From the NCBI GenBank assembly GCA_027083445.1, contig JALWOP010000355.1:1-46261 (forward strand): a DNA stretch of 46,261 bases, in the 5' to 3' direction. Position 1 is the first letter of the stretch. Each line of letters begins with the position of its first letter. Positions 23,287 through 31,824 of this stretch are shown piece by piece. Origin of the DNA: Planctomycetota bacterium (GTDB lineage Bacteria; Planctomycetota; UBA1135; GCA-002686595). Under the pieces are notes generated by a model. It made no database searches. It was not told the DNA's origin and saw nothing but the letters and a program-made list of their open reading frames with translations. The position numbers and the translations under genes are program-made.

Positions 23287-25529
23287 CAGGAGCCTCCTCC
23301 GAAGAGTTCCGCGTAGCGAAAAGCGGTCACGACATGGGCGGCGACCAGGAGCACGACCGCCAGAGCGACCCAGCGGTGCAGGTAGCGCCAGCTAGCCATC
23401 AATCCACGCAGCTCTTCATAGTGCGCCGCGGCCAGGGCGGCCCGCGACGCGCGACGCGTGAGTTCGAGGGTGGCTAGCAGTTGATCTTCGGAGAGATCCG
23501 CGCGCCGAGCTTCTTGCTCCAGGCGCCTGCGGATCCGTCGCCTCTCCCGTAAGCCGGCAAGCGCCCCGAGGAGTCCTTTCCAACGCCCTCCCAGGGCCAG
23601 CCGGTCGAGTTCCTCGCGGGCCGCTTGGGCAAAGCCGCGGTGGACGCGGTCCCATTCGGCGCTGATCTCCCGCAGGCGGGCGCGGACCTCCTCCAGGGCC
23701 AGCTCACGTCCGTTGGCGGCGTGTGGGACGTAGGCGTAGAAATAGCGCCCGATGGCACCGGTGACGACGAGTAGGGCCAGGCCCCAGAGGGCATGCCCGC
23801 CGACGGTTTGCAGCGGAGTCAGCGCAGAGTGCAGAAGGGCGATCACGAGGCAGGCGATGCCGGTTGCCACATGCGCGCTCATCCAGCGTTGGAGTGAGCC
23901 CCACGCGAGTGGAATGCGAAGAGAGCGCCGGGCCAAATAGCTGAGGTTGATCACGAGCAGGAGTGCCGCGGCGATTCCGAACGCCAGGCCGACGCCTCGG
24001 CTGGGGCGCAAGAGCGCATGGTCCGGGAGGCTGGCGCGCAGGGCGGGGGCGGCCATGTAGTACTCGCGGAAGATCAGCACCCAGGCCAGCGCGCCCATGA
24101 CCAGGGCAAGGGCGCTACCGAGAGCCGCCAAGAGTCCCTTTCCTCGCCCTGCGAGTTCTGGAAGGGAGTGCGGGTCGACGTCGAAGGAGACCCCGCTACG
24201 TCGCAGGAGCTCCATCGGGGCCTCGCCCCCGGCAAAGATGAAGACCTCGTCGTTGGGCAGCGGTAATCGGGTTTGCTCCTCGCCCACGGTCAACTCGACA
24301 TGGTCGGCGTGGATGGAACGTACCTGGCTCGAGAAGAGAACGACCAAGCGACCGGCCTGAATCGCTTGGGTGATGCGCGCTTCGTTGCGGGCCTTCAGGC
24401 GAAAGAAGCACTCCTTGCGATAGGAGAGGGTGACCTCGTTGCCTTCCTGCTCCGCGAGGCCCAGGGCGGCCTCGATGGCGCTGTCTCCTCCGCCCACGAC
24501 GAGAATGCGCCTCCCGCGGTAGCTCTGTGCGTCGAGGAGGGAGTAGGCCACCTTGGGTAGATCCTCGCCGGGGACCCCGAGCTTGCGTGGCACGCCACGC
24601 CGACCCAGGGCAAGGCAGACCTGCCTGGCTCTCCACTGCACTCCATCGGTGTTGACGCAATAGCTATCGCCGTGGCGCTCGAGACCGAGAAAGCGCGTTC
24701 CGGTCTCGATCGGCAGCTCTTGCTCGGCGGCGACCCGTTCCCAGAGCTCCATCAGCTCCTCCTTGGAATAGGTCGGGCGGTCCAGCCTCCCGGCGAGAGG
24801 AAGGTCGACCGGATGGGTCATCACCAGCTTGCGCCGCGGGTAGCTGGCGACGGTGCCTCCCAGGGTGGCCTGGTCGAGGACGACGAAGCGCAGTCCCTGT
24901 CGCCGCGCCTCGAGCGCGCAGGCGAGGCCGGCTGGACCCGCTCCGACGATGACCAGGTCGAGCTCACTCTTGTCCTGTTCCGGAACCCTGGGGCGCCGTC
25001 CGACCGCGTCGGCCACCGAGCTGCCTTGAGCGATGGCGGTGCGGATCAGGGCGTAGCCGGTCACCTCACCCGCCAGGAAGAGTCCCGGGCTGCCGACCGC
25101 TTCGAGGTCGGGGGTAAGGGCGGGGATGTCGTCACGCTGGGAGAGATCGCCAAGGGTGACGGCCAGGGCCCCCACGGGGCAGGCCTCCGCGCATCGGGCA
25201 TGCCCCACGCAGCGGGCGCCGTGGACCACGAGGGCCTGCCCGTGAACCATTTCGAGCACCCCCTCTTCCGGGCAGGCCTCGACGCACAGTCCGCAGCCGA
25301 TGCAGTGGGCCAGATCGACGACGGGATGCTGCAATCGGGCACGCGCGCTGCCCTGATCGACGGCGCGATAGCGTTCGGCCAGTCCCTCGGCCTGCGCGGC
25401 GAGTCCGACGCGACGCACGATCAGCGCCCCCACCGCTACGGCGAGCAGAAGGGCGATTGCGATCAGAAGGCTTAGGCTCAACCTGAGATCCCCATAGCGG
25501 CCGGTTTGAGCATGGGAATCGCAGGGCAA
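23286..25529 (-). CDS. Membrane reductase: 2x[4Fe-4S]-like, FAD/NAD(P) domain and C-terminal membrane helices
   Basis: 747 residues (TTG at 25529; a TTG at 25481 is possible). Order: a membrane helix (LLIAIALLLAVAVGALIV); a ferredoxin segment with CIGCGLCVEACP and CVGHARCAEACP, the second having His in place of the second Cys; a thioredoxin-reductase-like flavoprotein with FAD motif GAGPAGLACA and NAD(P) motif GGGDSAIEAALG; then four or five membrane helices with paired His (MSAHVATGIACLVIALLHS, RYLHRWVALAVVLLVAAHVV), resembling cytochrome b561/ferric reductase-type haem b helices, with a charged helical loop between. It likely passes electrons between the NAD(P)H pool or ferredoxin and the periplasmic 26-haem cytochrome. 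First gene of the cluster. Confidence 0.9.
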   Translation of the reverse strand: MPCDSHAQTGRYGDLRLSLSLLIAIALLLAVAVGALIVRRVGLAAQAEGLAERYRAVDQGSARARLQHPVVDLAHCIGCGLCVEACPEEGVLEMVHGQALVVHGARCVGHARCAEACPVGALAVTLGDLSQRDDIPALTPDLEAVGSPGLFLAGEVTGYALIRTAIAQGSSVADAVGRRPRVPEQDKSELDLVIVGAGPAGLACALEARRQGLRFVVLDQATLGGTVASYPRRKLVMTHPVDLPLAGRLDRPTYSKEELMELWERVAAEQELPIETGTRFLGLERHGDSYCVNTDGVQWRARQVCLALGRRGVPRKLGVPGEDLPKVAYSLLDAQSYRGRRILVVGGGDSAIEAALGLAEQEGNEVTLSYRKECFFRLKARNEARITQAIQAGRLVVLFSSQVRSIHADHVELTVGEEQTRLPLPNDEVFIFAGGEAPMELLRRSGVSFDVDPHSLPELAGRGKGLLAALGSALALVMGALAWVLIFREYYMAAPALRASLPDHALLRPSRGVGLAFGIAAALLLVINLSYLARRSLRIPLAWGSLQRWMSAHVATGIACLVIALLHSALTPLQTVGGHALWGLALLVVTGAIGRYFYAYVPHAANGRELALEEVRARLREISAEWDRVHRGFAQAAREELDRLALGGRWKGLLGALAGLRERRRIRRRLEQEARRADLSEDQLLATLELTRRASRAALAAAHYEELRGLMASWRYLHRWVALAVVLLVAAHVVTAFRYAELFGGGS

Positions 25530-25611
25530 AGGCCGTGCCCTGGGGTCGTCTGTGCCGTGAAGGGCTGGAGACAGGTATTGGACAGGCGGACACGGCTCGG
25601 ATGTCCAAATG

Positions 25612-25627
25612 GTGGACCCTCGTCCAC
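25612..25627 (-). terminator. Short hairpin between MOSC and reductase genes
   Basis: GTGGAC-CCTC-GTCCAC, a 6-bp perfect stem with a tetraloop, 25 bases past the MOSC stop. It may end that transcript or lie in the reductase leader. Weak on its own. Confidence 0.3.
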
Positions 25628-25651
25628 GTCTCCGACAGTTGGATGGATCGG

Positions 25652-26095
25652 CTACTGCGGGTTAACCGACATGCCGACTTCGAGGAGTCCGGGGACGACC
25701 ACACTGGCGACCCACCCGCTGCGGCCGACCATCAGCTCCGGCAGGCGTGGGTCGATCGCGCGCAGGGTCTTGCAGGGCGAGCGCACGTCCTCGAGCTCGA
25801 TCACCGCTCGGGGACCGATGCACAGGCGCATTCGGGGACGCAAGCTCTCGGGAGGCAGGCCTTCGATCAAGAGGTTCTCACCGAAGGTTCCCGGCTCCCC
25901 ACAGGGAACCCGATCCGCTGCGAGCAGGCGCCGCTCCTCGACGGTCAACAGGCAGACGGCTCGCTTCGGTCCGCCGTGGAAGCTCTGGCGCTGGCGATCT
26001 CCCTCGAGGCCGCTCGCGGTGAGTTGAACCCGCGGAAGGGGATGTTTGGGGATCCCCCCCGTGCCGATACAGAGGGCGACGAGGCGTCCATCCAT
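25652..26095 (-). CDS. MOSC-domain protein
   Basis: 147 residues, almost exactly one MOSC domain. Visible features are GLEGDRQRQSFHGGPKRAVCLLTVEE, the FGENLLIEGL segment, and SPC with the conserved Cys thought to handle sulfur or bind molybdenum cofactor. MOSC proteins deliver sulfur or sense/bind MoCo (YiiM, MOCS C-terminal domain); the small stand-alone form often serves in detoxification of N-hydroxylated compounds or in cofactor handling. No molybdoenzyme is encoded in the window. Begins at ATG 26095, just after the MltA gene (9 bases). Confidence 0.9.
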   Translation of the reverse strand: MDGRLVALCIGTGGIPKHPLPRVQLTASGLEGDRQRQSFHGGPKRAVCLLTVEERRLLAADRVPCGEPGTFGENLLIEGLPPESLRPRMRLCIGPRAVIELEDVRSPCKTLRAIDPRLPELMVGRSGWVASVVVPGLLEVGMSVNPQ

Positions 26096-26104
26096 CGGGC
26101 GTGG

Positions 26105-27259
26105 TCAGGGGGCGAGGAACAGATAGTAGAGCTGTCCTTGGGAACGGGTGGCGCCCGCCCGACGCTCCGCCTCGGATCCCATTCCGAGATAGATGTCTGC
26201 GCGTCCGGCCGTGCGAATCGCGCCGCCGGTGTCCTGGTCGAACATCAGTTGGCGGAAGGGCACTCGGCCCCGCTCCAAGGGAAGGGTCGTGTCGACGTAG
26301 CAGATCGCCGCGGGGGGGAAGAGGCTCTTGTCGGTCGCGAGGGAGCGACCGGGGGTGACCTCTTCGTCGAGGGAGCCGTGGGGATTGCCCTCGATCGGTT
26401 GGAAGAAAACGTAGGCGTCGTTGCGAGCGAGGTAGTCCTCGATCCGGCCGGGATTGCGGGCAGCCCAGGCGCGGATGGCGGTCAGGGAAAGCTCTTCGGG
26501 AGCGATCTCTCCGGCCCGCACGAGCTCCTGTCCGAGGGAGGTGTAGACGCGTCCGTTTTTGCCGGCATAACCGAAGTGTGCTTCACGACCGTCGGGAAGG
26601 CGTACGACTGCCGAACCGTTCACGTGGGCGATGAAGGCGTCGAGGGGGTCGCGCAGGTAACAAAGCTCGAGTCCCTTGCCACGCAGGAAGCCCGCATCGA
26701 TCACCCTGCGCGCGGGGTAGGGCTCGAGGCCATCGTCCGTGCGGCGGCCGAGGATCGTTCCATCGGACGCCTTGACTAGATCTGGCGGCAGGGCGTAGAG
26801 GGGGTAACGATAGGTGTCGTCGGCGGTGAGGCTGCCTTCGAGGATCGGTGTGCAGTAGGCCGTGAAGAGGACGCCACCCCCCTGGCCATCCCAGCCGGCG
26901 CTCTTGTACCAGCGGAACTCGCTCTCGATGGCGCGCTCGAACTCATCGGGGCCCTGGGCCTCATCGAGTAGCTGGGAGAAGCGTTCCAGGCTGCGCAGCG
27001 CGCGTTCGTAGGAGATCCCAGCCATGGGGAAGCGATCGACAGAGCTGGGCTTGTGCATCCAGTGCAGGGATCGCTCGAGCGGGGGACGCAGGGAGGTTCG
27101 TTCGAGCCAGAAGTGGCCGATCGAGGGGTGTTCCTCGCCTGGACCCAAGGGCAAGAGAGCTGCCGTTCCGTAGGGTAGCGGGCGTCCCCACTCGGGTTCG
27201 GTGCGGGGTGCGGCGCAGCCGAGGGCTGCGAGGAGGGTGGCGCAGGCGAGGAGCTTCAT
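26105..27259 (-). CDS. MltA-like lytic murein transglycosylase lipoprotein
   Basis: 384 residues. The ATG at 27259 gives a lipoprotein signal (KLLACATLLAALGC); the frame extends to 27652 but overlaps the divergent aminotransferase gene. The body follows MltA: FTAYCTPILEGSLTADDTYRYPLYALP, ARRVIDAG (the usual 'R..I..G' segment), VRLPDGREAHFGYAGKNGRVYTSLG, YVFFQP, and the C-terminal 3D-type segment MFDQDTGGAIRTAGRADIYLG with the catalytic Asp. MltA cleaves peptidoglycan glycan strands to 1,6-anhydromuramyl products at the outer membrane. Implies that the organism has peptidoglycan. Confidence 0.93.
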   Translation of the reverse strand: MKLLACATLLAALGCAAPRTEPEWGRPLPYGTAALLPLGPGEEHPSIGHFWLERTSLRPPLERSLHWMHKPSSVDRFPMAGISYERALRSLERFSQLLDEAQGPDEFERAIESEFRWYKSAGWDGQGGGVLFTAYCTPILEGSLTADDTYRYPLYALPPDLVKASDGTILGRRTDDGLEPYPARRVIDAGFLRGKGLELCYLRDPLDAFIAHVNGSAVVRLPDGREAHFGYAGKNGRVYTSLGQELVRAGEIAPEELSLTAIRAWAARNPGRIEDYLARNDAYVFFQPIEGNPHGSLDEEVTPGRSLATDKSLFPPAAICYVDTTLPLERGRVPFRQLMFDQDTGGAIRTAGRADIYLGMGSEAERRAGATRSQGQLYYLFLAP

Positions 27260-27337
27260 CACGGTGGTGGGCAACGCGGGACAGGGCGAGCCTAGCGCGG
27301 GCAGGGGGGCGATCCAAGACGCAGTAGACTTGCGCCC

Positions 27338-28510
27338 ATGCCTTCTAGCCATGCGGTTCACTGGAGCCTCGATCCTCGCGTCCGATTCCTCAATCATGGC
27401 TCCTATGGGGCCTGCCCCAAGGCGGTTCTGAACGTTCAGCTCGAATTGCGGGCTGCCCTCGAGCGTGAGCCGGTGCTGTTCATGGGTCGCGAGCTGGGAG
27501 AGCGCATCGACCGTGCCCGTGAGGCCCTGGCAGCCTTCCTTGGATCCCGCCGGGAGAACCTGGTCTTCGTGCCCAACGCGACTACGGGGGTCAACGCGGT
27601 TCTGCGCTCGATCGCCCTGGGTCCAGGGGATGAGCTGCTCATCACCAACCACGGCTACAACGCTTGCAACAACGCCGCGCGCTTCGTCACCCAGCGTTGC
27701 GGGGCCCGACTCGTAGAGGTCGAGCTCCCCTTTCCCGTCGCCGACCCCACGGAGATCACCGGTCGCATTCTAGAGGCGCTGACCCCGGCCACGCGGTTGG
27801 TCTTGATCGACCACATCACCTCTCCCACCGCACTGGTCTTGCCCCTCGAAGAGCTTCTCCCCGCCCTGCGCGAGAGGGGGGTGGCCACGCTGGTCGACGG
27901 GGCTCACGCGCCGGGGATGTTGCACCTCGACCTAGAGTCCCTTGGAGCGGATTACTACACCGGCAACTGCCACAAGTGGATGTGCACGCCCAAGGGATCG
28001 GCGTTTCTGTGGGTGCGACCCGAACTCCAAGAGAGCGTTCGTCCGGTGGTCATCAGTCACGGGGCCAACACCCCCCGCCCAGATCACTCACGCTTCCAGA
28101 CCGAGTTCGACTGGTGCGGTACGAGTGACCCCACCGCCTATCTCGCGATCCCGGCTGCTATCGAGTTCTTCGAGCATCTCCTTCCCGGCGGCTGGGCGGA
28201 ACTGCGCCGGCACAACCACGAGCTCGCCCTCTCAGCCCGACGCCTGCTCCTCGAGGCGCTGGACATTCCCGTTCCGGTCCCTGCATCGATGATCGGCGCT
28301 ATCGCCAGCATCCCCCTACCGGGCGACGCCCAGGCGGATGCCTTCGGAGTCGATCCCTTGCAGATCGAACTCTTCGAGCGTGACCAAATCGAGATCCCCA
28401 TCCACAAGAATCCCTCCGGCCCCGGTCGTCTCATCCGCCTCTCCGCTCAACTCTACAACTCGATCGAGGACTACCAAGGGCTGGCTGACGCACTTGCGAA
28501 GAGGCTCTGA
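27338..28510 (+). CDS. PLP-dependent class V aminotransferase (isopenicillin-N-epimerase-like)
   Basis: 390 residues of the class V aminotransferase / cysteine desulfurase superfamily, closest in style to isopenicillin N epimerase (CefD)-annotated proteins. Start FLNHGSYGACPKAV; cofactor-binding ATTGVNAVL; Asp187 in VDGAHAPG contacts the pyridine nitrogen; Lys213 in GNCHKWMCTPKG forms the Schiff base; C-terminal IRLSAQLYNSIEDY. These proteins act on small amino-acid substrates (racemase, lyase or desulfurase activity); the substrate here is not predictable. ATG at 27338, divergent from mltA. Confidence 0.92.
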   Translation: MPSSHAVHWSLDPRVRFLNHGSYGACPKAVLNVQLELRAALEREPVLFMGRELGERIDRAREALAAFLGSRRENLVFVPNATTGVNAVLRSIALGPGDELLITNHGYNACNNAARFVTQRCGARLVEVELPFPVADPTEITGRILEALTPATRLVLIDHITSPTALVLPLEELLPALRERGVATLVDGAHAPGMLHLDLESLGADYYTGNCHKWMCTPKGSAFLWVRPELQESVRPVVISHGANTPRPDHSRFQTEFDWCGTSDPTAYLAIPAAIEFFEHLLPGGWAELRRHNHELALSARRLLLEALDIPVPVPASMIGAIASIPLPGDAQADAFGVDPLQIELFERDQIEIPIHKNPSGPGRLIRLSAQLYNSIEDYQGLADALAKRL

Positions 28511-28564
28511 CCCCCCAAACGGGAGACCTCATAGAATGGGCGCGAACCCCAGCCCTTGATCTCC

Positions 28565-31030
28565 ATGCGCGACTCCCTCTTGCTCGTGTGCCTCCTCTGC
28601 TTCTGCGCCCCATCCCTGGGACAGGTCGGCAGCCCCTACTGTTTTGGCAACGGCTGTCCTTGCGGTAACGATGACCCCAGCGCGGGTTGTGGGAACTTCG
28701 GAGTGGATGGGAACGGGGTTAGTGGGGCGCTCTTGAGCGCGAGTGGGTCGGCCGATGTCTGGTTCGATGATCTGCTGCTCACTGTGGAGGGCGTACGGCC
28801 GGGCGAGTTTGGGGTCGTGTTCATGGGCAGTGCGATCGGGGCCCTGCCCGCGGGGGACGGGTTGCGCTGCGTGGGGGCCGGGGCCAACGGACTCTGGCGC
28901 TTTCCCGTGGCCCAGGCCGACGGGAACGGAGCGTTCTCCGTGGGATCGATCATCTCCGGTTCCCATGAATTCGATCCCCCCGGATGGATCGACGCCGGCG
29001 AGAGTTGGAGCTTTCAAGCTTGGTATCGAGATGGCGGCGGACCCTGTGGGAGCGGGTCGAACTACACCAACGCCTTGAGCGTGACCTTCCAAGCACCCGG
29101 GACGCAGCGCCCGGTCGAGGCGGATTTCGCCGGTCGGCCCCTCGCTCGCTATCCCTTCTTCGAGCGCGTGCAGGCCCTGAATCAAGGTGAGGATCTCTTT
29201 GCGGCTCTCGACCCGACGCGCCTGCCCTGGCTCGTGGGGGCGACGGGCGATCTCTTCATCGTGGCGGACAAGAGCCGTGCTGAGTGGGACAGCGATCCGA
29301 GCCTCGTCGACGTCCGTGCTACCGGACCCCAAACCTGGACGATCCAAGCGGGTGGTATCCAGGCCGACACCCTGCGCATCGATACAGGGACTCTGAACGG
29401 CACCCAGGGTGAAGCGGTCGGCGTCGGGTATGACATCGTCTTCGATGTCAACCAGGACGGGCTCCTCGGCCCCGGTGACGTGATCGATGGGCGCGGGGAT
29501 GAGGCGGGGGTGAGTGTGGTACGGGACACGGCTGCTCCGGGTCCGCATGCCGTCACCGAGGTGCTCTACAACGGAGGCACCTGGCTGCGGCAGGACATCT
29601 ACTACCCCAGCGACATCGCCGGCCTGGGAGAGCTGCCCTTGATGGTCGTGAGTCACGGCAACGGCCACGATTACACCTGGTACGACCACATCGGCTACCA
29701 CATGGCCAGCTACGGCTGGGTGGTCATGAGCCACAGCAACAATACCGGGCCGGGGATCGAGACCGCATCGGAAACGACGCTCTCGAACACCGACCATTTG
29801 TTGGGCAACCTAGCGACCATTGCCGGCGGGGTCCTGGATGGTCATGTGGACGGCCACACGATCGTTTGGATCGGGCATAGCCGCGGGGCCGAGGGGGTGG
29901 TGCGAGCCTATGACCGCCTCTTCGATGGCAACTACGTCCCGGCGAACTACGGCCTGGATGATATCCAGTTGGTTTCGAGCATCGCTCCCACCACCTTCCT
30001 CTCTCCCCAGAAGACCAAGCCCCACAAGGTCAACTTTCACCTCTGGGTCGGTAGTGCGGACAACGATGTCTGGGGAGCGCCCAACAGCGGACCGGGGCAG
30101 TCGTTCCCCATTCTCGAGCGCGCCGGCGGTGAGAAGGCCTGCACGGTCATCCAAGGGGCGGGGCACGCGGTCTTCCACGACGGAGGCGGACCTTGGGTGG
30201 CGGAAGGGCCGTGCCTCGTCGGGCCCAAGCGGGTGCACAAGATCATGCGTGGCTACCTCCTGCCCCTGACGGCCTATTTCATACGGCACGAGGCGGATGC
30301 CAAGGACTTCCTGTGGCGACAGTACGAGACCTTCCAGCCGATCGGAGCTCCCAAGAACAACGATGGATGCATCGTGGTGAATCTCGAGTACCACGCGCGA
30401 GGGAAGGACCGCTACGTGATCGATGATTTCCAATCCGAACCAGCAACGACGTTGTCGAGCTCAGGCCAACCGGTGACCTACGACTTGACCGACCTCGAGG
30501 AGGGTCGTCTGCAGGACGCCAACACCTCTCTCGAATGGGAGACCAGCGACCCCTTCAACGGCATGACTCGGGCTCGTGCCACGGCTGACGATCCTCGAGG
30601 GATCGTCTTCACCTTTGATGGACCTTCCTATCTCGAGTTCTCCGTCGACCCGGAGCACAAGGACTGGACCGACGCAGAGGCTTTGAGCTTCCGAGCCTGT
30701 CAGTGTGCTCGACATCCGAGCACCCAGGCGGCGCTTGGGGACATCGACCTGCGCGTCGTGCTGGTGGATAGCCACGGGCGCATCGGCCAGGTGGAGATCG
30801 GCGCTTTTGGAGGCGGGATCGAGGAGCCCTACCAACGCATCTCGATCGGGACGAGCCCGGGCTGGGCCAACGAGTTCGAGACGATACGCATTCGTTTGAC
30901 GGACTTCCTTACCGACGGATCGGGGCTCGATCTGGCTTTGATCCAGGCCGTGCGCTTCGAGTTCGGCCTACCGGGATCGGAGGTCGGGCGTTTGGGCTTC
31001 GATGATCTCGAGCTTGTCACCCACGAGTAA
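28565..31030 (+). CDS. Large secreted alpha/beta hydrolase with Cys/Gly module and sandwich domain
   Basis: 821 residues from the ATG at 28565. Signal peptide LLLVCLLCFCAPSLG, then a Cys/Gly module (YCFGNGCPCGNDDPSAGCGN ... FQAWYRDGGG) of the same kind as the C-terminus of the 17104-18015 product, here placed at the N-terminus. Middle: an alpha/beta hydrolase with oxyanion loop MVVSHGNGHDY, nucleophile elbow GHSRGAEG (Ser439) and a candidate His in GAGHAVFHDG, resembling secreted PETase/dienelactone-hydrolase-like esterases. C-terminal 220 residues form a beta-sandwich resembling a carbohydrate-binding jelly roll (YVIDDFQSEP, RLGFDDLELV). It probably cleaves an ester outside the cell. Confidence 0.9.
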   Translation: MRDSLLLVCLLCFCAPSLGQVGSPYCFGNGCPCGNDDPSAGCGNFGVDGNGVSGALLSASGSADVWFDDLLLTVEGVRPGEFGVVFMGSAIGALPAGDGLRCVGAGANGLWRFPVAQADGNGAFSVGSIISGSHEFDPPGWIDAGESWSFQAWYRDGGGPCGSGSNYTNALSVTFQAPGTQRPVEADFAGRPLARYPFFERVQALNQGEDLFAALDPTRLPWLVGATGDLFIVADKSRAEWDSDPSLVDVRATGPQTWTIQAGGIQADTLRIDTGTLNGTQGEAVGVGYDIVFDVNQDGLLGPGDVIDGRGDEAGVSVVRDTAAPGPHAVTEVLYNGGTWLRQDIYYPSDIAGLGELPLMVVSHGNGHDYTWYDHIGYHMASYGWVVMSHSNNTGPGIETASETTLSNTDHLLGNLATIAGGVLDGHVDGHTIVWIGHSRGAEGVVRAYDRLFDGNYVPANYGLDDIQLVSSIAPTTFLSPQKTKPHKVNFHLWVGSADNDVWGAPNSGPGQSFPILERAGGEKACTVIQGAGHAVFHDGGGPWVAEGPCLVGPKRVHKIMRGYLLPLTAYFIRHEADAKDFLWRQYETFQPIGAPKNNDGCIVVNLEYHARGKDRYVIDDFQSEPATTLSSSGQPVTYDLTDLEEGRLQDANTSLEWETSDPFNGMTRARATADDPRGIVFTFDGPSYLEFSVDPEHKDWTDAEALSFRACQCARHPSTQAALGDIDLRVVLVDSHGRIGQVEIGAFGGGIEEPYQRISIGTSPGWANEFETIRIRLTDFLTDGSGLDLALIQAVRFEFGLPGSEVGRLGFDDLELVTHE

Positions 31031-31033
31031 CTC

Positions 31034-31684
31034 ATGAAGATTCTCTGGTCACTCTCGGCGCTGGCCTTTGCGAGTGTCGCTGTCTTGGGCATGGGGCGCG
31101 CCCCTGCCCCCGTGCCGCTTCTAGATCCCAGCCGTCCCGCACCGCTGCCCCCGGACGCGGTCTGGGATCTTCTCGCGGCACGACCCTTCCGCGTGGCCGA
31201 GCCCTTCACGGATTGGTGGCGTAAGGAACACGGCAACGTGCGTGCGGGCCATATCCTGGTCCTGGCGGTCGATCCCGAGGCCTTCGTGCCGCGCCAGACC
31301 CTGGAGCCGGTACTGCAAGTCGGCCTCCAGACCGCAGAACGGATGAACGACGCCCATCGCGACGGCATCCTGGTGGTCCTCGTGCCTTCTCCCGCGGGAC
31401 CGGACGGCTGGCCGACCCGGGATCTGGCATCGGATCCGATCTTTCTGGGGAGTCCCGCCCTGCCCGAGGAAGTGGATGCCGCGCACCTAGAAGCAGAGCT
31501 GGCACGCACCCGGGTCTTGCCCTTCGGGCGTGCCCGGGTGGAGGCCGCCCTCCGAAACGGGGGAGCAGCCCTGGACGCCCGCGATCGCGTCGACGTCGTC
31601 CAGGCCGCGGCGCGCTGGATCGCTGCCTATGCGCCTTCGGAAGCGGGACGGGCCGCGAGCCTCCTGGTGCCCTACAAACGCTGA
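31034..31684 (+). CDS. Secreted hypothetical protein
   Basis: 216 residues with a signal peptide (KILWSLSALAFASVAVLGMG). Starts three bases after the stop of the hydrolase gene, so it is co-translated with it. The mature part has a helical/beta mix (HILVLAVDPEAFVPRQTLEP, DGILVVLVPSPAG) with no Cys pairs and no recognised motif. The tight spacing suggests a partner or accessory of the hydrolase. Confidence 0.8.
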   Translation: MKILWSLSALAFASVAVLGMGRAPAPVPLLDPSRPAPLPPDAVWDLLAARPFRVAEPFTDWWRKEHGNVRAGHILVLAVDPEAFVPRQTLEPVLQVGLQTAERMNDAHRDGILVVLVPSPAGPDGWPTRDLASDPIFLGSPALPEEVDAAHLEAELARTRVLPFGRARVEAALRNGGAALDARDRVDVVQAAARWIAAYAPSEAGRAASLLVPYKR

Positions 31685-31824
31685 GGGGCCCCGGCACAGG
31701 GTGCGATCCCCTTCTCCGACCGATGCAGACCGACCAGAGGCATCGGACTGCCTCGAAGTGGGAAGGGTTCAGTGGGCTAGGGCGGGAGGTCGACGAGAGA
31801 TCGGCCCCATCTCCCTAGCCCACC

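Noticed and set aside
25535-26779. Plus-strand 414-codon frame over the MOSC and MltA genes
   Set aside because: Shadow of two genes with strong motifs on the other strand.
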